Of a stretch of DNA of 64,000 nucleotides, positions 17,715 to 29,479 are shown piece after piece. Source of the stretch: Duganella callida (GTDB lineage: Bacteria; Pseudomonadota; Gammaproteobacteria; Burkholderiales; Burkholderiaceae_D); the NCBI RefSeq assembly GCF_004614165.1, contig NZ_SPVG01000129.1, positions 1 to 64,000 of the forward strand, written 5' to 3'. The position numbers were made by a program, and so were the translations under genes. How positions within the stretch are numbered: the stretch's first letter is position 1; each line of letters opens with the position of its first letter. The notes below the pieces were generated by a model. That model was not told the origin of the DNA, ran no database searches, and saw nothing but the letters and a program-made list of their open reading frames with translations.

Positions 17715-18290
17715 ATGAACCCGAATATCAAGGCCGTCGAGCTGGAAAAAGCGTATCGCTTGCTGAACCATGGGCCGACGGTGCTGGTGTCGGCCAGCCA
17801 CGGCGGTGTGGCGAACGTGATGTCTGCGGCTTGGGCCTGTGCGCTGGATTTCGCGCCGCCCAAGGTGACGGTGGTGCTGGACAAGGCCACCGCCACGCGC
17901 AGGCTGGTCGAGGACAGCGGCTGGTTCGTGCTGCAGGTGCCGAATGTCGGCCAGCTGGATCTGACCTATCAGCTCGGCCACACCACGCTGACCGAGCTGC
18001 CGGACAAGCTGGCCAGGGCCGGCGCCAATCTGTTTCGCATGGATGGATTCGAGGCGCCGCTGGTGGAAGGTTCGTCGGCCTGGCTGATGTGCCGCTTGAT
18101 ACCGGAACCGCACAACCAGCAGACCTACGATCTGTTCATCGGCGAAGTGGTGGCCGCGTGGGCCGACGAACGCGTCTTCCGCGACGGCCACTGGCAGTTC
18201 GAACATGCCGACCCGCGCTGGCGCAGTTTGCATTACGTCGCCGGCGGCCACTTCTACGCCATCGGCGAGCCGGCCATCGTCAAGACTTAA
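17715..18290 (+). CDS. Flavin reductase-like FMN-binding protein in the ars operon
   Basis: A 191-residue protein with the split-barrel flavin reductase domain (DIM6/NTAB type): VLVSASHGGVANVMSAAW binds FMN, and VNV-type text appears as LQVPNVGQLDL. It starts three bases after the arsB stop behind AAGGA, so it belongs to the ars transcript. It may use or supply reduced flavin; a link to arsenic redox chemistry is inferred from position only. Its end overlaps the converging acyl-CoA dehydrogenase gene by four bases. Confidence 0.85.
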   Translation: MNPNIKAVELEKAYRLLNHGPTVLVSASHGGVANVMSAAWACALDFAPPKVTVVLDKATATRRLVEDSGWFVLQVPNVGQLDLTYQLGHTTLTELPDKLARAGANLFRMDGFEAPLVEGSSAWLMCRLIPEPHNQQTYDLFIGEVVAAWADERVFRDGHWQFEHADPRWRSLHYVAGGHFYAIGEPAIVKT

Positions 18291-19414
18291 AGCGCGCGGG
18301 CGATCAGCAGTTTCTGGATGTCGCTGGTGCCCTCGTAGATCTGGCATACGCGCGCGTCGCGGTAGATGCGCTCCACCGGGAAGTCGCTGACGTAGCCGTA
18401 GCCGCCGTGGATCTGGATGGCGTCGGAGCAAACCTTCTCCGCCATTTCGGAGGCGAACAGTTTGGCCATCGCCGCTTCCTTCAGGCAGGGCAGGCCGGCG
18501 TCCTTCATTGACGCCGCGTGCAGGATCAGCTGGCGCGCGGCCTCGATCTGCATCGCCATCTCGGCCAGCTTGAACTGCACCGACTGATGCTCGAAGATCG
18601 GCTTGCCGAAGCTTTCACGTTCCCTCGCATAGGACAGCGCCGCCTCGTAGGCGGAGCGCGCCATGCCCACTGACTGCGAGGCGATGCCGATGCGGCCTCC
18701 CTCCAGCCCGGACAAGGCGATCTTGTAGCCCTGGCCCTCTTCGCCGATCAGGTTCTCGGCCGGGATGCGGCAGTTTTCGAACACGATCTGCGCGGTGTCG
18801 GACGAATGCTGGCCCATCTTGTGCTCGATGCCGGCCACGATGTAGCCCGGCGTCGATGTGGGCACCCAGAAGGCGCTGATGCCCTTCTTGCCGGCGGCTT
18901 TGTCGGTCACCGCCATCACGATCGCCACATCCGCATGCTTGCCGCTGGTGATGAACTGCTTGACGCCATTCAGCACATAGCTGTCGCCGTCGCGCGTGGC
19001 GGTGGTGCGCAGCGCGGCGGCATCGCTGCCGGTGTGCGGCTCGGTGAGGCAGAAAGCGCCCAGGATCTCGCCCTGTGCCAGTGGACGCAGCCATTGTTCC
19101 TTCTGCCGCGCATTCGCATACATCATGCCGATGCTGCATACCGGGCAGTTGTTGACCGAGATGACGGTCGAGGTGCCGCCGTCGCCGGCGGCGATTTCCT
19201 CCAGGACCAGGGCCAGGGACACGTAATCCATGCCGGCGCCGCCCAGCTGCTCCGGTACGGCGACGCCGAAGGCGCCCAGCGCGGCCAGTTCCTTCAGTTC
19301 CTCTTTGGGGAAGTGATGCTCCTTGTCCCAGCGGGCCGCGTTCGGGGCCAGACGTTCCTGCGCAAAGGCGCGCAGGGCGTCGCGTATCATTTCGTGTTCC
19401 TGGCTCAGTATCAT
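18287..19414 (-). CDS. Acyl-CoA dehydrogenase
   Basis: A 375-residue FAD-dependent dehydrogenase. Motifs include AFCLTEPHTGSDAAALRTTA in the FAD/substrate region, and the catalytic Glu in QIYEGTSDIQKLLIARAL near the C-terminus, as in short/branched-chain acyl-CoA dehydrogenases. The start at 19414 (MILSQEHEMIRDALR) was chosen because the longer open frame adds 62 Arg/His-rich residues with no family likeness. It is the last gene of the LiuR-linked operon. Confidence 0.93.
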   Translation of the reverse strand: MILSQEHEMIRDALRAFAQERLAPNAARWDKEHHFPKEELKELAALGAFGVAVPEQLGGAGMDYVSLALVLEEIAAGDGGTSTVISVNNCPVCSIGMMYANARQKEQWLRPLAQGEILGAFCLTEPHTGSDAAALRTTATRDGDSYVLNGVKQFITSGKHADVAIVMAVTDKAAGKKGISAFWVPTSTPGYIVAGIEHKMGQHSSDTAQIVFENCRIPAENLIGEEGQGYKIALSGLEGGRIGIASQSVGMARSAYEAALSYARERESFGKPIFEHQSVQFKLAEMAMQIEAARQLILHAASMKDAGLPCLKEAAMAKLFASEMAEKVCSDAIQIHGGYGYVSDFPVERIYRDARVCQIYEGTSDIQKLLIARAL

Positions 19415-19434
19415 GTGTCGTCTCTTATCATTTT

Positions 19435-20103
19435 TTACCAACCGATGGTGGTGCCATCGTAGTTGCGGTATTGCGCCCGTTCGGAAGCGGGTAGCGTCGC
19501 CAGGGTGTGGCGGATGCCGGCCGCGCTTTGTTGCGGCGTCAGGTCGGCGGCGGCGCCGCCCATGTCGGTCTGCACCCAGCCCGGATGGAAGGCGATGCAC
19601 GTGGCGCCCTGCTTGCCGTACACCAGCGCCGTATCGATCAGCACCGAATTCAGCGCCGCCTTGCTGGCGCGGTACAGCGAGCCGCTGGACGAGCTACGCT
19701 CGCTCAACGATCCCATGCGCGAGGACAGCACCGCCAGCTTGCCCTGCGCCGCGCACACCATGGGCGCGACGATGGGCAGCAGGCGCATCGCCGCCAGCAC
19801 GTTGGTGTGCATGACGGCGTCGAAGTCGGGCTGGGTCGGGAAACCGTCCTGGCGCGGGCCGTAGATGCCGGCGTTGAGGATGGCGACATCCAGTTCTTCG
19901 CCATCCAGCTTCCAGCCGATGCCGGCGCAGGCCTCGACGTTGGTGACGTCAAGCCGGTGCGCCTCTGCGCCGAGGGAGGTCAGCATCTCGCAGTCCTCCT
20001 TTTTTCGCGCGGTGGCCAGTACGCGCCAGCCGTCGTTCAGGTACTGGCGCACCAGCTCCAGGCCGATGCCGCGCGAAGCGCCGATGACCAGTGCTGTCGC
20101 CAT
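19435..20103 (-). CDS. Short-chain dehydrogenase/reductase
   Basis: A 222-residue SDR of the C-factor/sniffer type. The Rossmann motif GASRGIGLE is at the N-terminus, LNAGIYG follows strand 4, and the catalytic Ser and YRASK supply Ser-Tyr-Lys. HPGWVQTDMGG is typical after the active site. The substrate is unknown. Its ATG overlaps the thiolase TAA by one base, so the two are coupled. Confidence 0.9.
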   Translation of the reverse strand: MATALVIGASRGIGLELVRQYLNDGWRVLATARKKEDCEMLTSLGAEAHRLDVTNVEACAGIGWKLDGEELDVAILNAGIYGPRQDGFPTQPDFDAVMHTNVLAAMRLLPIVAPMVCAAQGKLAVLSSRMGSLSERSSSSGSLYRASKAALNSVLIDTALVYGKQGATCIAFHPGWVQTDMGGAAADLTPQQSAAGIRHTLATLPASERAQYRNYDGTTIGW

Positions 20104-21302
20104 TACATCAGCTCCACTGCCACCGCGGTCGCTTCACCGCCGCCGATGCACAGCGCCGCCACGCCCTTCTTGCCGCCGGTGCGTTTCAATGCGCCCAGCA
20201 GGGTGACGATGATGCGCGCGCCGGAGGCGCCGATCGGATGGCCCAGCGCGCAGGCGCCGCCATGGATGTTGACCTTCTCGTGCGGGATGTCGAGATCGCG
20301 CATGGCGGCCATCGGCACGGCGGCGAAGGCTTCGTTGATCTCGAACAGGTCGACGTCGCTGGTGCTCCAGCCGACTTTCCTGTACAGCCTTTCGATGGCG
20401 CCGATCGGCGCGGTGGTGAACCAGTCCGGCTCCTGCGCGAAGGTGGCGTGGCCCAGCAGTTTGGCGATGGGCTGCAGGCCCAGTTCCCTGGCTTTCGATT
20501 CGCGCATCAGTACCAGCGCGGCGGCGCCGTCGTTGATCGACGACGACGAGGCGGCGGTGATGGTGCCGTCCTTCTTGAACGCGGCGCGCAGGGTCGGAAT
20601 TTTTTCGACCTTGGCCTTCAGCGGACCCTCGTCCTTGTCGATCACGGTGTCGCCGGCACGGCTGGTGACGGTGACCGGCGCGATCTCCCACTTGAAGTAG
20701 CCTTCGCTGGTGGCGACCTGCGCGCGCTTGACCGATTCGATGGCGAAGGCATCCTGCGCTTCGCGGGTGAACTGGTACTTGGCCGAGCACTCTTCGGCGA
20801 AGGTGCCCATGGAGCGGCCTTCGCCGGTCTTTTCGTTGCGCGAGTAGGCGTCTTCCAGGCCGTCGTACATCATGTGATCGAACATCATGCCGTGGCCGAT
20901 GCGGTAACCGCCGCGCGCTTTCGGAATCAGGTAAGGGGCATTGGTCATGGATTCCATGCCGCCGGCGACCACGATGTCGGCGCTGCCGGCCACCAGCTGG
21001 TCGTGCGCGAAGATGGTGGCCTGCATGGCCGAGCCGCACATCTTGGACAGCGTCACCGCGCCGGTGGACGTCGGCAGGCCGGCTTTCAACAGCGCCTGGC
21101 GCGCCGGCGCCTGGCCCTGGCCGGCCATCAGGCAGTTGCCGAAGTAGACGTGCTCCACCAGCTTGCCGTCGACGCCGGCGCGTTCGACTGCCGCCTGGAT
21201 CGCCACGGCGCCCAGGTCGTGCGCGGATTTGCCGGAAAAGTCGCCCTGGAAGGCGCCCATGGGGGTGCGGGCCGCGCCGACGATAACGATAGGATCATTC
21301 AT
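20103..21302 (-). CDS. Acetyl-CoA C-acetyltransferase (thiolase)
   Basis: A 399-residue thiolase. The acyl-carrying cysteine is C89 in LSKMCGSAM. The His in [14 protein letters not shown] and the Cys in [12 protein letters not shown] complete the active site. The degradative (AtoB-like) role, giving acetyl-CoA from acetoacetyl-CoA, suits leucine or fatty acid breakdown, matching ivd upstream. It overlaps aceK by eight bases. Confidence 0.94.
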   Translation of the reverse strand: MNDPIVIVGAARTPMGAFQGDFSGKSAHDLGAVAIQAAVERAGVDGKLVEHVYFGNCLMAGQGQAPARQALLKAGLPTSTGAVTLSKMCGSAMQATIFAHDQLVAGSADIVVAGGMESMTNAPYLIPKARGGYRIGHGMMFDHMMYDGLEDAYSRNEKTGEGRSMGTFAEECSAKYQFTREAQDAFAIESVKRAQVATSEGYFKWEIAPVTVTSRAGDTVIDKDEGPLKAKVEKIPTLRAAFKKDGTITAASSSSINDGAAALVLMRESKARELGLQPIAKLLGHATFAQEPDWFTTAPIGAIERLYRKVGWSTSDVDLFEINEAFAAVPMAAMRDLDIPHEKVNIHGGACALGHPIGASGARIIVTLLGALKRTGGKKGVAALCIGGGEATAVAVELM

Positions 21303-23112
21303 TTTCTAAGGTCTCCATAAAGGGTGGCGGCGTGACCGCCGGAATGTCGGATGGATGTTGCTGATAAAAGCGGATCTGCTGTGGATAAGGGAAGACGTCT
21401 TCCACCACGCCGTCCTGTATGCGCTGCTTGCGGGACTGCCAGTATTCGGGCGTCAGCAGGTCCGCGTGGTGTTTCATGAAATGCTTGCGTATCTTCGGAT
21501 CGCCGAGCAGGAAGCTGCCGAATTGTTCGGGAAAGACATCGTGCCTGCCGATCGGGTACCACGGTTCGGACGCCATTTCCTCCTCCTCGTTGCGCGGCGC
21601 GGGGATGGCGCGGAAATGGCAGTCGGTGATGTATTCGATCTCGTCGTAGTCGTAGAACACCACGCGCTGGTGTCGGGTGACGCCGAAATTCTTGTACAGC
21701 ATATCGCCGGGGAAGATGTTGGCGGCCACCAGTTCCTTGATGGCGTTGCCGTATTCGAGCACGCCGTGTTCCAGTTCCTGCTCGCTGCCGGCGCTGGACA
21801 GCCACATGTTCAGCGGCACCATGCGGCGCTCGATGTACAGGTGCCTGATCACGATCTGGTCGCCGTCGTATTCGATCTGCGACGGCGCGTGCTGCCGCAG
21901 TTCGGCCAGCAGCGCTTCGCTGAAGCGGCTGCGCGGGAAGGCGACATTCGAGTATTCCAGTGTGTCGGCCATGCGGCCGACCCGGTCGTGGTGCTTGACC
22001 AGCAAGTACTTCTGCTTGACCAGCGCGCGCGTGGTTTCCTTCGGCGGCGGATAGAAATCCTTGATCACCTTGAACACATACGGGAAGGAAGGCAGCGCGA
22101 ACACCAGCATCACCAGGCCGCGGATGCCGGGCGCGATGTCGAACAGGTCGGACGAATGCTTCAGGTGCTGCATGTAGTCGCGGTAGAACAGCGCCTTGCC
22201 CTGCTTCTGCAGGCCGAGGATGGTGTAGATCTCGCTGCGCGGCTTGCGCGGCATCAGGCTGCGCAGGAACTGCACGTAGGCCGAGGGCACTTCCATGTCC
22301 ACCAAAAAGTAGGCGCGCGTGAACGAGAACAGGATGGCGATCTGCTCGGGGTCGAACAGCACCGTGTCCAGCACCAGTTCTCCGCGGCTGTTGTGCAGGA
22401 TCGGCACCACGAACGGATACACGCGGTTGCCGTTGATGCTTTTGCCGACGATGTAGGCGCCCTTGTTGCGGAAGAACAGGCTGGATAGCACCTGGAACTG
22501 GTGGTTCGGTTCCATGGACGCGTCGCCATACAGTTGGCGCAGACGTGCCTCGACCTGTTCCACGTCGCGCGTCAGGTCGGCGAATTTCGCTTCCAGCTGG
22601 AAGTTGGTGATGATGCGCTTGAGCGTGAAATGCAGGCCGTCCGTGGCCGGATAGTAGACGCGGTAGGTCGGCCGCAGCTCGGCGGTCTCGATGTAGTCGG
22701 TGGAGACCACCGGCCGCACGAAAATGAACTCGTTGTGGAAGTAGCGGCGGTGCAGGATGTTGCAGCAGACCGAGTTGAAAAAGGTCTCGGCCAGCTCCGG
22801 CTGCTTGTGGTCGGACAGCATGCCGATGTAATGCAGCTTCAGTTCGCGCCACACTTCATCGGTCAGGTCGGACGGTTCGTACTCGTCTTCCAGCGACTGC
22901 ACGCATTCCTGCACGCGCTGGTCGTAGAAATCGATGCGCGCGCGCGCCGCCTGCTGCGCGTCGGCCCAGGCGCCGCGCTCGAAGTGCTGCTTGGCCTGCC
23001 GGCTGGTCTGCCGGAACAGGCGGTAGTGCTTGTCGAAGCCGTCGCGGATGGTGCGCGCGAGGTCGAACGCAATCTGCGAACGCAGCAGCTTCGGGAAGGC
23101 GGCCTGGGTCAT
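21295..23112 (-). CDS. aceK: Isocitrate dehydrogenase kinase/phosphatase
   Basis: AceK, 605 residues, phosphorylates and dephosphorylates isocitrate dehydrogenase to divert carbon into the glyoxylate shunt. The N-terminal regulatory domain (about 1-310) and C-terminal kinase-like domain ([27 protein letters not shown], and [15 protein letters not shown]) are both intact. It lies 15 bases after ivd and overlaps thiolase, so it is under the same control as acetyl-CoA-yielding catabolism rather than beside aceBA. Confidence 0.95.
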   Translation of the reverse strand: MTQAAFPKLLRSQIAFDLARTIRDGFDKHYRLFRQTSRQAKQHFERGAWADAQQAARARIDFYDQRVQECVQSLEDEYEPSDLTDEVWRELKLHYIGMLSDHKQPELAETFFNSVCCNILHRRYFHNEFIFVRPVVSTDYIETAELRPTYRVYYPATDGLHFTLKRIITNFQLEAKFADLTRDVEQVEARLRQLYGDASMEPNHQFQVLSSLFFRNKGAYIVGKSINGNRVYPFVVPILHNSRGELVLDTVLFDPEQIAILFSFTRAYFLVDMEVPSAYVQFLRSLMPRKPRSEIYTILGLQKQGKALFYRDYMQHLKHSSDLFDIAPGIRGLVMLVFALPSFPYVFKVIKDFYPPPKETTRALVKQKYLLVKHHDRVGRMADTLEYSNVAFPRSRFSEALLAELRQHAPSQIEYDGDQIVIRHLYIERRMVPLNMWLSSAGSEQELEHGVLEYGNAIKELVAANIFPGDMLYKNFGVTRHQRVVFYDYDEIEYITDCHFRAIPAPRNEEEEMASEPWYPIGRHDVFPEQFGSFLLGDPKIRKHFMKHHADLLTPEYWQSRKQRIQDGVVEDVFPYPQQIRFYQQHPSDIPAVTPPPFMETLENE

Positions 23113-23127
23113 GTCGGCCGGCCAGGC

Positions 23128-24312
23128 TTACATGGTTTCCGCGAACAGTTCGCGGCCGATCAGCATGCGGCGGATCTCGCTGGTGCCGGCGCCGATTTCG
23201 TACAGCTTGGCGTCGCGCCACAGGCGGCCGACCGGATACTCGTTGATGTAGCCGTTGCCGCCCAGGGTCTGGATCGCCTCGCCGGCCATCCAGGTCGCTT
23301 TCTCGGCGCTGTACAGGATGGCGCCGGCGGCGTCCTTGCGCAGCTGGCGCACCTGTTCCGGCGACGTCGCGCGGTCGCAAGCCTGGCCGACAGCGTAGAC
23401 GTAGGCTTTGCTCGCCATCATGGTCGAATACATGTCGGCGATTTTGCCCTGCATCAGCTGGAACTCGCCGATGGCCTGGCCGAACTGCTTGCGGTCATGG
23501 ATGTAAGGCACCACCACATCCATGCAGGCCTGCATGATGCCCAGCGGACCGCCGGACAGCACGGTGCGTTCGAAATCCAGGCCCGACATCAGCACGTTGA
23601 CGCCCTTGCCGACGCCGCCCAGCACGTTCTCGACCGGCACTTCGCAGTTGTCGAACACCAGCTCGCCGGTGTGGGAGCCGCGCATGCCCAGCTTGTCCAG
23701 CTTCTGCGCGATGGAAAAGCCCTTGAAACCCTTCTCGATCAGGAAGGCGGTCATGCCGCGCGGGCCGGCGTCCAGATCGGTCTTGGCGTAGACCACCAGC
23801 GTGTCGGCGTCGGGGCCGTTGGTGATCCACATCTTGGTGCCGTTGAGGACGTAGCGGTCGCCCTTCAGGTCGGCGCGCAGCTTCATGCTGACCACGTCGG
23901 AGCCGGCGTTCGGCTCGGACATCGCCAGCGCGCCGATGTGCTCGCCGGAGATCAGCTTGGGCAGGTATTTGCGCTTTTGTTCTTCATTGCCGTTGCGCTT
24001 GATCTGGTTGACGCACAGGTTCGAATGCGCGCCGTACGACAGGCCGACCGAGGCCGAGGCGCGCGAGATTTCCTCCATCGCCACGATGTGCGCCAGGTAG
24101 CCCATGTTGGCGCCGCCGTATTCCTCGGGCGCGGTGATGCCGAGCACGCCCAGCTCGCCCAGCTTGCGCCACAGGTCCATGGGGAACTGGTCGCTGCGGT
24201 CGATCTCGGCCGCGCGCGGAGCGATCTCGGCGGCGGCGAACTGCTGCACGGCCTCGCGCAGCGCGGCGATGTCCTCGCCGTGGTCAAAGGTCAGGCCTGG
24301 GAGATGGAGCAT
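23128..24312 (-). CDS. ivd: Isovaleryl-CoA dehydrogenase
   Basis: A 394-residue acyl-CoA dehydrogenase for the third step of leucine degradation. The catalytic Glu is in the IVD-specific position, E248 in [16 protein letters not shown], rather than near the C-terminus. FAD-binding [15 protein letters not shown] and [17 protein letters not shown] are present. It is the first structural gene after liuR, with a LiuR-type palindrome upstream. The rest of the liu set (methylcrotonyl-CoA carboxylase, hydratase, lyase) is not in the window. Confidence 0.96.
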   Translation of the reverse strand: MLHLPGLTFDHGEDIAALREAVQQFAAAEIAPRAAEIDRSDQFPMDLWRKLGELGVLGITAPEEYGGANMGYLAHIVAMEEISRASASVGLSYGAHSNLCVNQIKRNGNEEQKRKYLPKLISGEHIGALAMSEPNAGSDVVSMKLRADLKGDRYVLNGTKMWITNGPDADTLVVYAKTDLDAGPRGMTAFLIEKGFKGFSIAQKLDKLGMRGSHTGELVFDNCEVPVENVLGGVGKGVNVLMSGLDFERTVLSGGPLGIMQACMDVVVPYIHDRKQFGQAIGEFQLMQGKIADMYSTMMASKAYVYAVGQACDRATSPEQVRQLRKDAAGAILYSAEKATWMAGEAIQTLGGNGYINEYPVGRLWRDAKLYEIGAGTSEIRRMLIGRELFAETM

Positions 24313-24362
24313 GTCATCCTCATTCTTCTGGTGGGGTGTGGAGCGGGTATAATACGCCGCTG

Positions 24363-24376
24363 TTACGTTAACGTAA
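24363..24376. promoter_or_regulatory. LiuR-type operator upstream of ivd
   Basis: TTACGTTAACGTAA is a perfect 14-base palindrome. Read leftward it overlaps a possible -35 (TTTACG), 17 bases before TATTAT, about 50 bases upstream of the ivd ATG. A MerR-type regulator gene with a similar site at its own promoter lies next to it. LiuR control of branched-chain amino-acid genes is known in proteobacteria. Confidence 0.65.
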
Positions 24377-24381
24377 ACGTC

Positions 24382-24447
24382 AATCCGGGGTCAGTTCTGC
24401 CAATCGCACACGGCCTCATGTACCAATGGCAGAACTGACCCCGGATT
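24382..24447. repeat. REPIN-like hairpin repeat, copy C (family ii, shortened)
   Basis: Perfect 21-base inverted arms (24382-24402 and 24427-24447) with a 24-base loop. The left 31 bases equal those of copy B at 2315. The right arm lacks the inner GTGTGCGAT, so this copy has an internal deletion. It lies six bases from the ivd operator and enters the 3' end of liuR, which uses it for its last codons and stop. Confidence 0.85.
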
Positions 24448-24826
24448 CGTGGCTGGCCAGCAGGCGTTTGCATTCGTCTTCGTGGGCCTGGATTTCGGCC
24501 AGCGACATTTCGATGTCTTCGCGCTGCTGTTCCAGCGTTTCGCGGTGCTGCGACAGCACGCTCAGGAAGCGGTGCATCTGCGCCACCGAGTCCTTGGGCG
24601 TTTCGTACATGTCGACCAGGCTTTTGATCTCGGCCAGCGACAGGCCCAGGCGCTTGCCGCGCAGGGTCAGTTTCAGCCGCGTGCGGTCGCGCGGGGTGTA
24701 GACGCGGTTGCGGCCGCCGGCGCCTTCGCGCGACGGACTCAGCAGTCCCTGGTCTTCATAAAAACGGATGGCGCGGGCGGTAATGTCGAACTCGCGCGCC
24801 AGTTCGGTGATGGTGTAGGTAGGCAT
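24416..24826 (-). CDS. liuR: MerR family regulator LiuR
   Basis: A 136-residue MerR-type regulator: the N-terminal winged helix YTITELAREFDITARAIRFYEDQGLL, a GRNRVYTPRDRTRLKLTLRGKRLGLSLAEIKSLVDMY dimer linker, then a coiled coil. LiuR homologues repress leucine/isovalerate catabolism genes. The final nine residues (SGVSSAIGT) and the TGA are encoded by the right part of repeat copy C, so the natural C-terminus has been replaced. A LiuR-like box at 24837-24850 suggests autoregulation. Confidence 0.92.
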   Translation of the reverse strand: MPTYTITELAREFDITARAIRFYEDQGLLSPSREGAGGRNRVYTPRDRTRLKLTLRGKRLGLSLAEIKSLVDMYETPKDSVAQMHRFLSVLSQHRETLEQQREDIEMSLAEIQAHEDECKRLLASHESGVSSAIGT

Positions 24827-25152
24827 AGGGTTCCGTTTACGTCAACGTCAATCCCATTGTAGCGCGAAACGGCGGGACGACGGCAGGTGACTGGTGGGCA
24901 TGCTCAATGGTATCGTGCGACGTGACGGCGAAAGGCGGCGGCATGATACATCCGCTGGCGAAACAGGTATTGGCCATATAAGTTTATTTCACATCTGCAC
25001 AAGCGCCCGAAAACCGAATAAAATTCTGTTGCCTTTGCCACAGACGCGAACTCTGACAGAGGATGAGTCGTTGATAAAAATCCGAAAAGGTCGCCCTCGC
25101 GCCTCCACACGCAGAGACTGACTTTCATGACATAACGTGAAATAGTGCAACT
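24827..25152. other. Intergenic region between liuR and an XRE regulator
   Basis: A 326-base stretch without a convincing gene. It holds the liuR promoter: a LiuR-like site TTACGTCAACGTCA (24837-24850) just downstream of a minus-strand TACAAT (24856-24861). Near the other end, TTTCA-N10-TGAAA (25123-25142) precedes the XRE gene. Short open frames here have no recognisable content. The middle (24960-25060) is more AT-rich than its surroundings. Confidence 0.5.
24837..24850. promoter_or_regulatory. LiuR-type operator upstream of liuR
   Basis: TTACGTCAACGTCA matches the ivd-operator palindrome at 12 of 14 positions and ends 10 bases from the liuR ATG, between a possible -10 (TACAAT on the minus strand, 24856-24861) and the start codon. 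This placement fits simple autorepression. Confidence 0.5.
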
Positions 25153-25560
25153 ATGAATTCTTCTAATGAACGCGAAAGCTTTAGCCAGCGCCTGCAACAG
25201 GCACTCAAGAATGCCCACTACTCGCCCGACAGCCCGACCCGGCTGGCGCGAGAATTCAACATCCGTTTCGACGGCCGGCCGATCACTGTCCACGCAGCCC
25301 GCAAATGGCTGGTAGGAGAGGCGATTCCGACCCAGGAGAAGCTGCGCATGATCGCTCAATGGCTGGGCGTGCCGGCCGAATGGTTGCGCTTTGGCGGCCC
25401 GGAAGCCGGTGCACCGAACAGCGAAAACGCCGGCAATCTGTCGCGCTTCGAGTCGGCCGATGTCAAATTGATCGCGGATTTACAACGCCTGGACGAGCAT
25501 CACCGCCAGATTGCGCGCGAATTTATTCGCATGCTGGTGCGGGTTAACTACCAAAAGTAA
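25153..25560 (+). CDS. XRE-type helix-turn-helix regulator
   Basis: A 135-residue protein with a lambda-repressor-like domain at about 8-80: RLAREFNIRFDGRPITVHAARKWLVGEAIPTQEKLRMIAQWLGV. The C-terminus (about 95-135) is helical, ending with an IAREFIRMLVRV segment that could dimerise. No target or ligand is evident. An inverted repeat 10 bases upstream (25123-25142) may be its own operator. A strong terminator follows at 25653. Confidence 0.8.
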   Translation: MNSSNERESFSQRLQQALKNAHYSPDSPTRLAREFNIRFDGRPITVHAARKWLVGEAIPTQEKLRMIAQWLGVPAEWLRFGGPEAGAPNSENAGNLSRFESADVKLIADLQRLDEHHRQIAREFIRMLVRVNYQK

Positions 25561-25652
25561 TAAATTTGACGCGGCACAAGGCAAGGGGCCGCTAAGCTGG
25601 GCCTAATGCCTGACTTAAATTAGTTTTACTCGGCGCCAGCTTTTGTTCGGAG

Positions 25653-25681
25653 AGGCATTCCTGCAGGAATGCCTTTTTTTA
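25653..25681 (+). terminator. Rho-independent terminator
   Basis: A 22-base perfect palindrome (25653-25674, AGGCATTCCTG and its complement) followed by a run of seven T. It ends the XRE transcript or a short RNA from the 25561-25652 gap. Confidence 0.85.
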
Positions 25682-25772
25682 TTTGCCGCCGCGTTGCGAA
25701 TTGTCATGGTGTCGACACGGATTTCAGGCACAATAGGGCCGCAGTAGTGTCGTTGTAACCTACTTTGGGAGC

Positions 25773-25961
25773 ATGCCTTTGAGCCGTCTGATTAAAAGCA
25801 ACTACAGCAATGTCGCCCAACTGAAAGACCTGATGACCGCGCCGCCGATGACGGCCGCCCAGCACGCGGAAGTGATGCGCAAGCGCATTGCCCAGCGGCG
25901 GATGGTGGAAGAAGCGCGCGAACTGAAACGCGCCAGCAGCACGTATTACGACAAGCGCTAG
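25773..25961 (+). CDS. Small conserved-looking protein of unknown function
   Basis: A 62-residue basic protein with GGGAGC seven bases or so upstream of its ATG. It has the segments LKDLMTAPPMTAAQHAEVMRKRI and a highly charged helix KRIAQRRMVEEARELKRA. No signal peptide, membrane segment or Cys is present. I do not recognise the family. It has its own terminator upstream, a good start site and codon use like its neighbours, so it is likely real. Its end overlaps ubiX by four bases, tail to tail. Confidence 0.6.
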   Translation: MPLSRLIKSNYSNVAQLKDLMTAPPMTAAQHAEVMRKRIAQRRMVEEARELKRASSTYYDKR

Positions 25962-26548
25962 CGGTTGGCTGGTCCCATGCCGGCCCAGCGCGGCGCCAGC
26001 GCGTGCTCGATGCCGAACAAGTCGATGACGCGGGCCACCGTGTGATCGACCATCTCCGCGATCGTCTGCGGATTGTGATAAAAGCTGGGAAGCGGGGGGA
26101 AGACGATGCCGCCCATTTCCGTCACCGCCGTCATGTTGCGCAAGTGCGCGAGGTTGAACGGCGTTTCCCGCACCATCAGCACCAGCCGGCGGCGCTCCTT
26201 GAGCACCACGTCGGCCGCGCGCGCGATCAGGTTATCCGACAGGCCGTGCGCCACCGAGGCCAGGGTTTTCATCGAGCAGGGCGCGACGATCATGCCGTCG
26301 GTCTGGAACGAGCCGCTGGCAATCGACGCGCCGATGTCGCGCACCTTGTGCACCACGTGGGACAGGGATTCCACTTCGCGCCGCTGCAAGCCGGTTTCCT
26401 GGTGCAGGGTCAGGACCGCGGCGTCCGAAATCACCAGATGGGTTTCGACGCCGGGCGTGTGTTGCAAGTGTTGCAGCAGACGCACACCATACACGGCGCC
26501 GGTGGCGCCCGTGATGGCTATGACAATCCGCCGCAAACGATCAGACAT
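25958..26548 (-). CDS. ubiX: Flavin prenyltransferase UbiX
   Basis: A 196-residue UbiX/Pad1 family protein that makes prenylated FMN for UbiD-type decarboxylases in ubiquinone synthesis. The motifs GATGAVYG (FMN phosphate), [27 protein letters not shown] and [21 protein letters not shown] are diagnostic. It overlaps grxD by eight bases, so the two are co-transcribed. No ubiD is in the window. Confidence 0.95.
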   Translation of the reverse strand: MSDRLRRIVIAITGATGAVYGVRLLQHLQHTPGVETHLVISDAAVLTLHQETGLQRREVESLSHVVHKVRDIGASIASGSFQTDGMIVAPCSMKTLASVAHGLSDNLIARAADVVLKERRRLVLMVRETPFNLAHLRNMTAVTEMGGIVFPPLPSFYHNPQTIAEMVDHTVARVIDLFGIEHALAPRWAGMGPANR

Positions 26549-26855
26549 TCTGCAGCAGGGTTTTCAGCTCGCCCGATTCGAACATTTCGCCCATGATGTC
26601 GGAGCCGCCGATGAACTCGCCCTTCACGTACAGTTGCGGAATGGTCGGCCAGTTCGAATAGTCCTTGATGCCCTGGCGCACTTCCGGATCTTCCAGCACG
26701 TTGACGGTGGCAATGTTTTCAACGCCACAAGCTTTCAGGATCTGGATGGCGCGGCCGGAAAAACCGCATTGCGGGAACTGCGCAGTGCCCTTCATGAAAA
26801 GCACGACCGGGGTGCTGTTCACGGTTTCTTTGATCCAGGTTTGTACGTCGCTCAT
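26541..26855 (-). CDS. grxD: Monothiol glutaredoxin (Grx4/GrxD)
   Basis: A 104-residue CGFS-type glutaredoxin with C30 in FPQCGFSG. The glutathione-binding residues are in [19 protein letters not shown]. Such proteins carry [2Fe-2S] clusters and work with BolA partners; a BolA-family gene lies at 47845 in this window. It starts upstream of and overlaps ubiX. Confidence 0.95.
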   Translation of the reverse strand: MSDVQTWIKETVNSTPVVLFMKGTAQFPQCGFSGRAIQILKACGVENIATVNVLEDPEVRQGIKDYSNWPTIPQLYVKGEFIGGSDIMGEMFESGELKTLLQNV

Positions 26856-26885
26856 AGCTGCCTCTAGGGTAAAAGATGTGGAATA

Positions 26886-26910
26886 CCGGCATTTTATAAG
26901 AAAACGCCGG
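26886..26910 (-). terminator. Hairpin between tex and grxD
   Basis: CCGGC and GCCGG arms extend through A4/T4 pairs to a stem of about 10 bp with a short loop, just after the tex stop on the minus strand. It could end or attenuate tex transcription before grxD. The T run lies inside the stem, so activity is uncertain. Confidence 0.35.
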
Positions 26911-26920
26911 CGTCCGTATT

Positions 26921-29281
<2,361 letters not shown>

Positions 29282-29479
29282 GGTGGTGATTCCTAGACAG
29301 ACAAGCCCGGAATAATACGACATCGGTACGAAGTTGCCAGTCTTGACAGCTGAATTGGACTGTGAACGTGGGCCAGCCCACCTCCGGAAGAGGGGTTTAT
29401 TAAAGAATCCGTCAACACGAAGGCCGTGATGGCGGATAATATTGCCTGTTGCCGTTTTTGAACCATCTTTGAACAATAC

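Noticed and set aside
24894..25121. A 75-codon frame between liuR and the XRE gene
   Set aside because: No ribosome site, no family features, and it crosses the AT-rich regulatory stretch; treated as non-coding.
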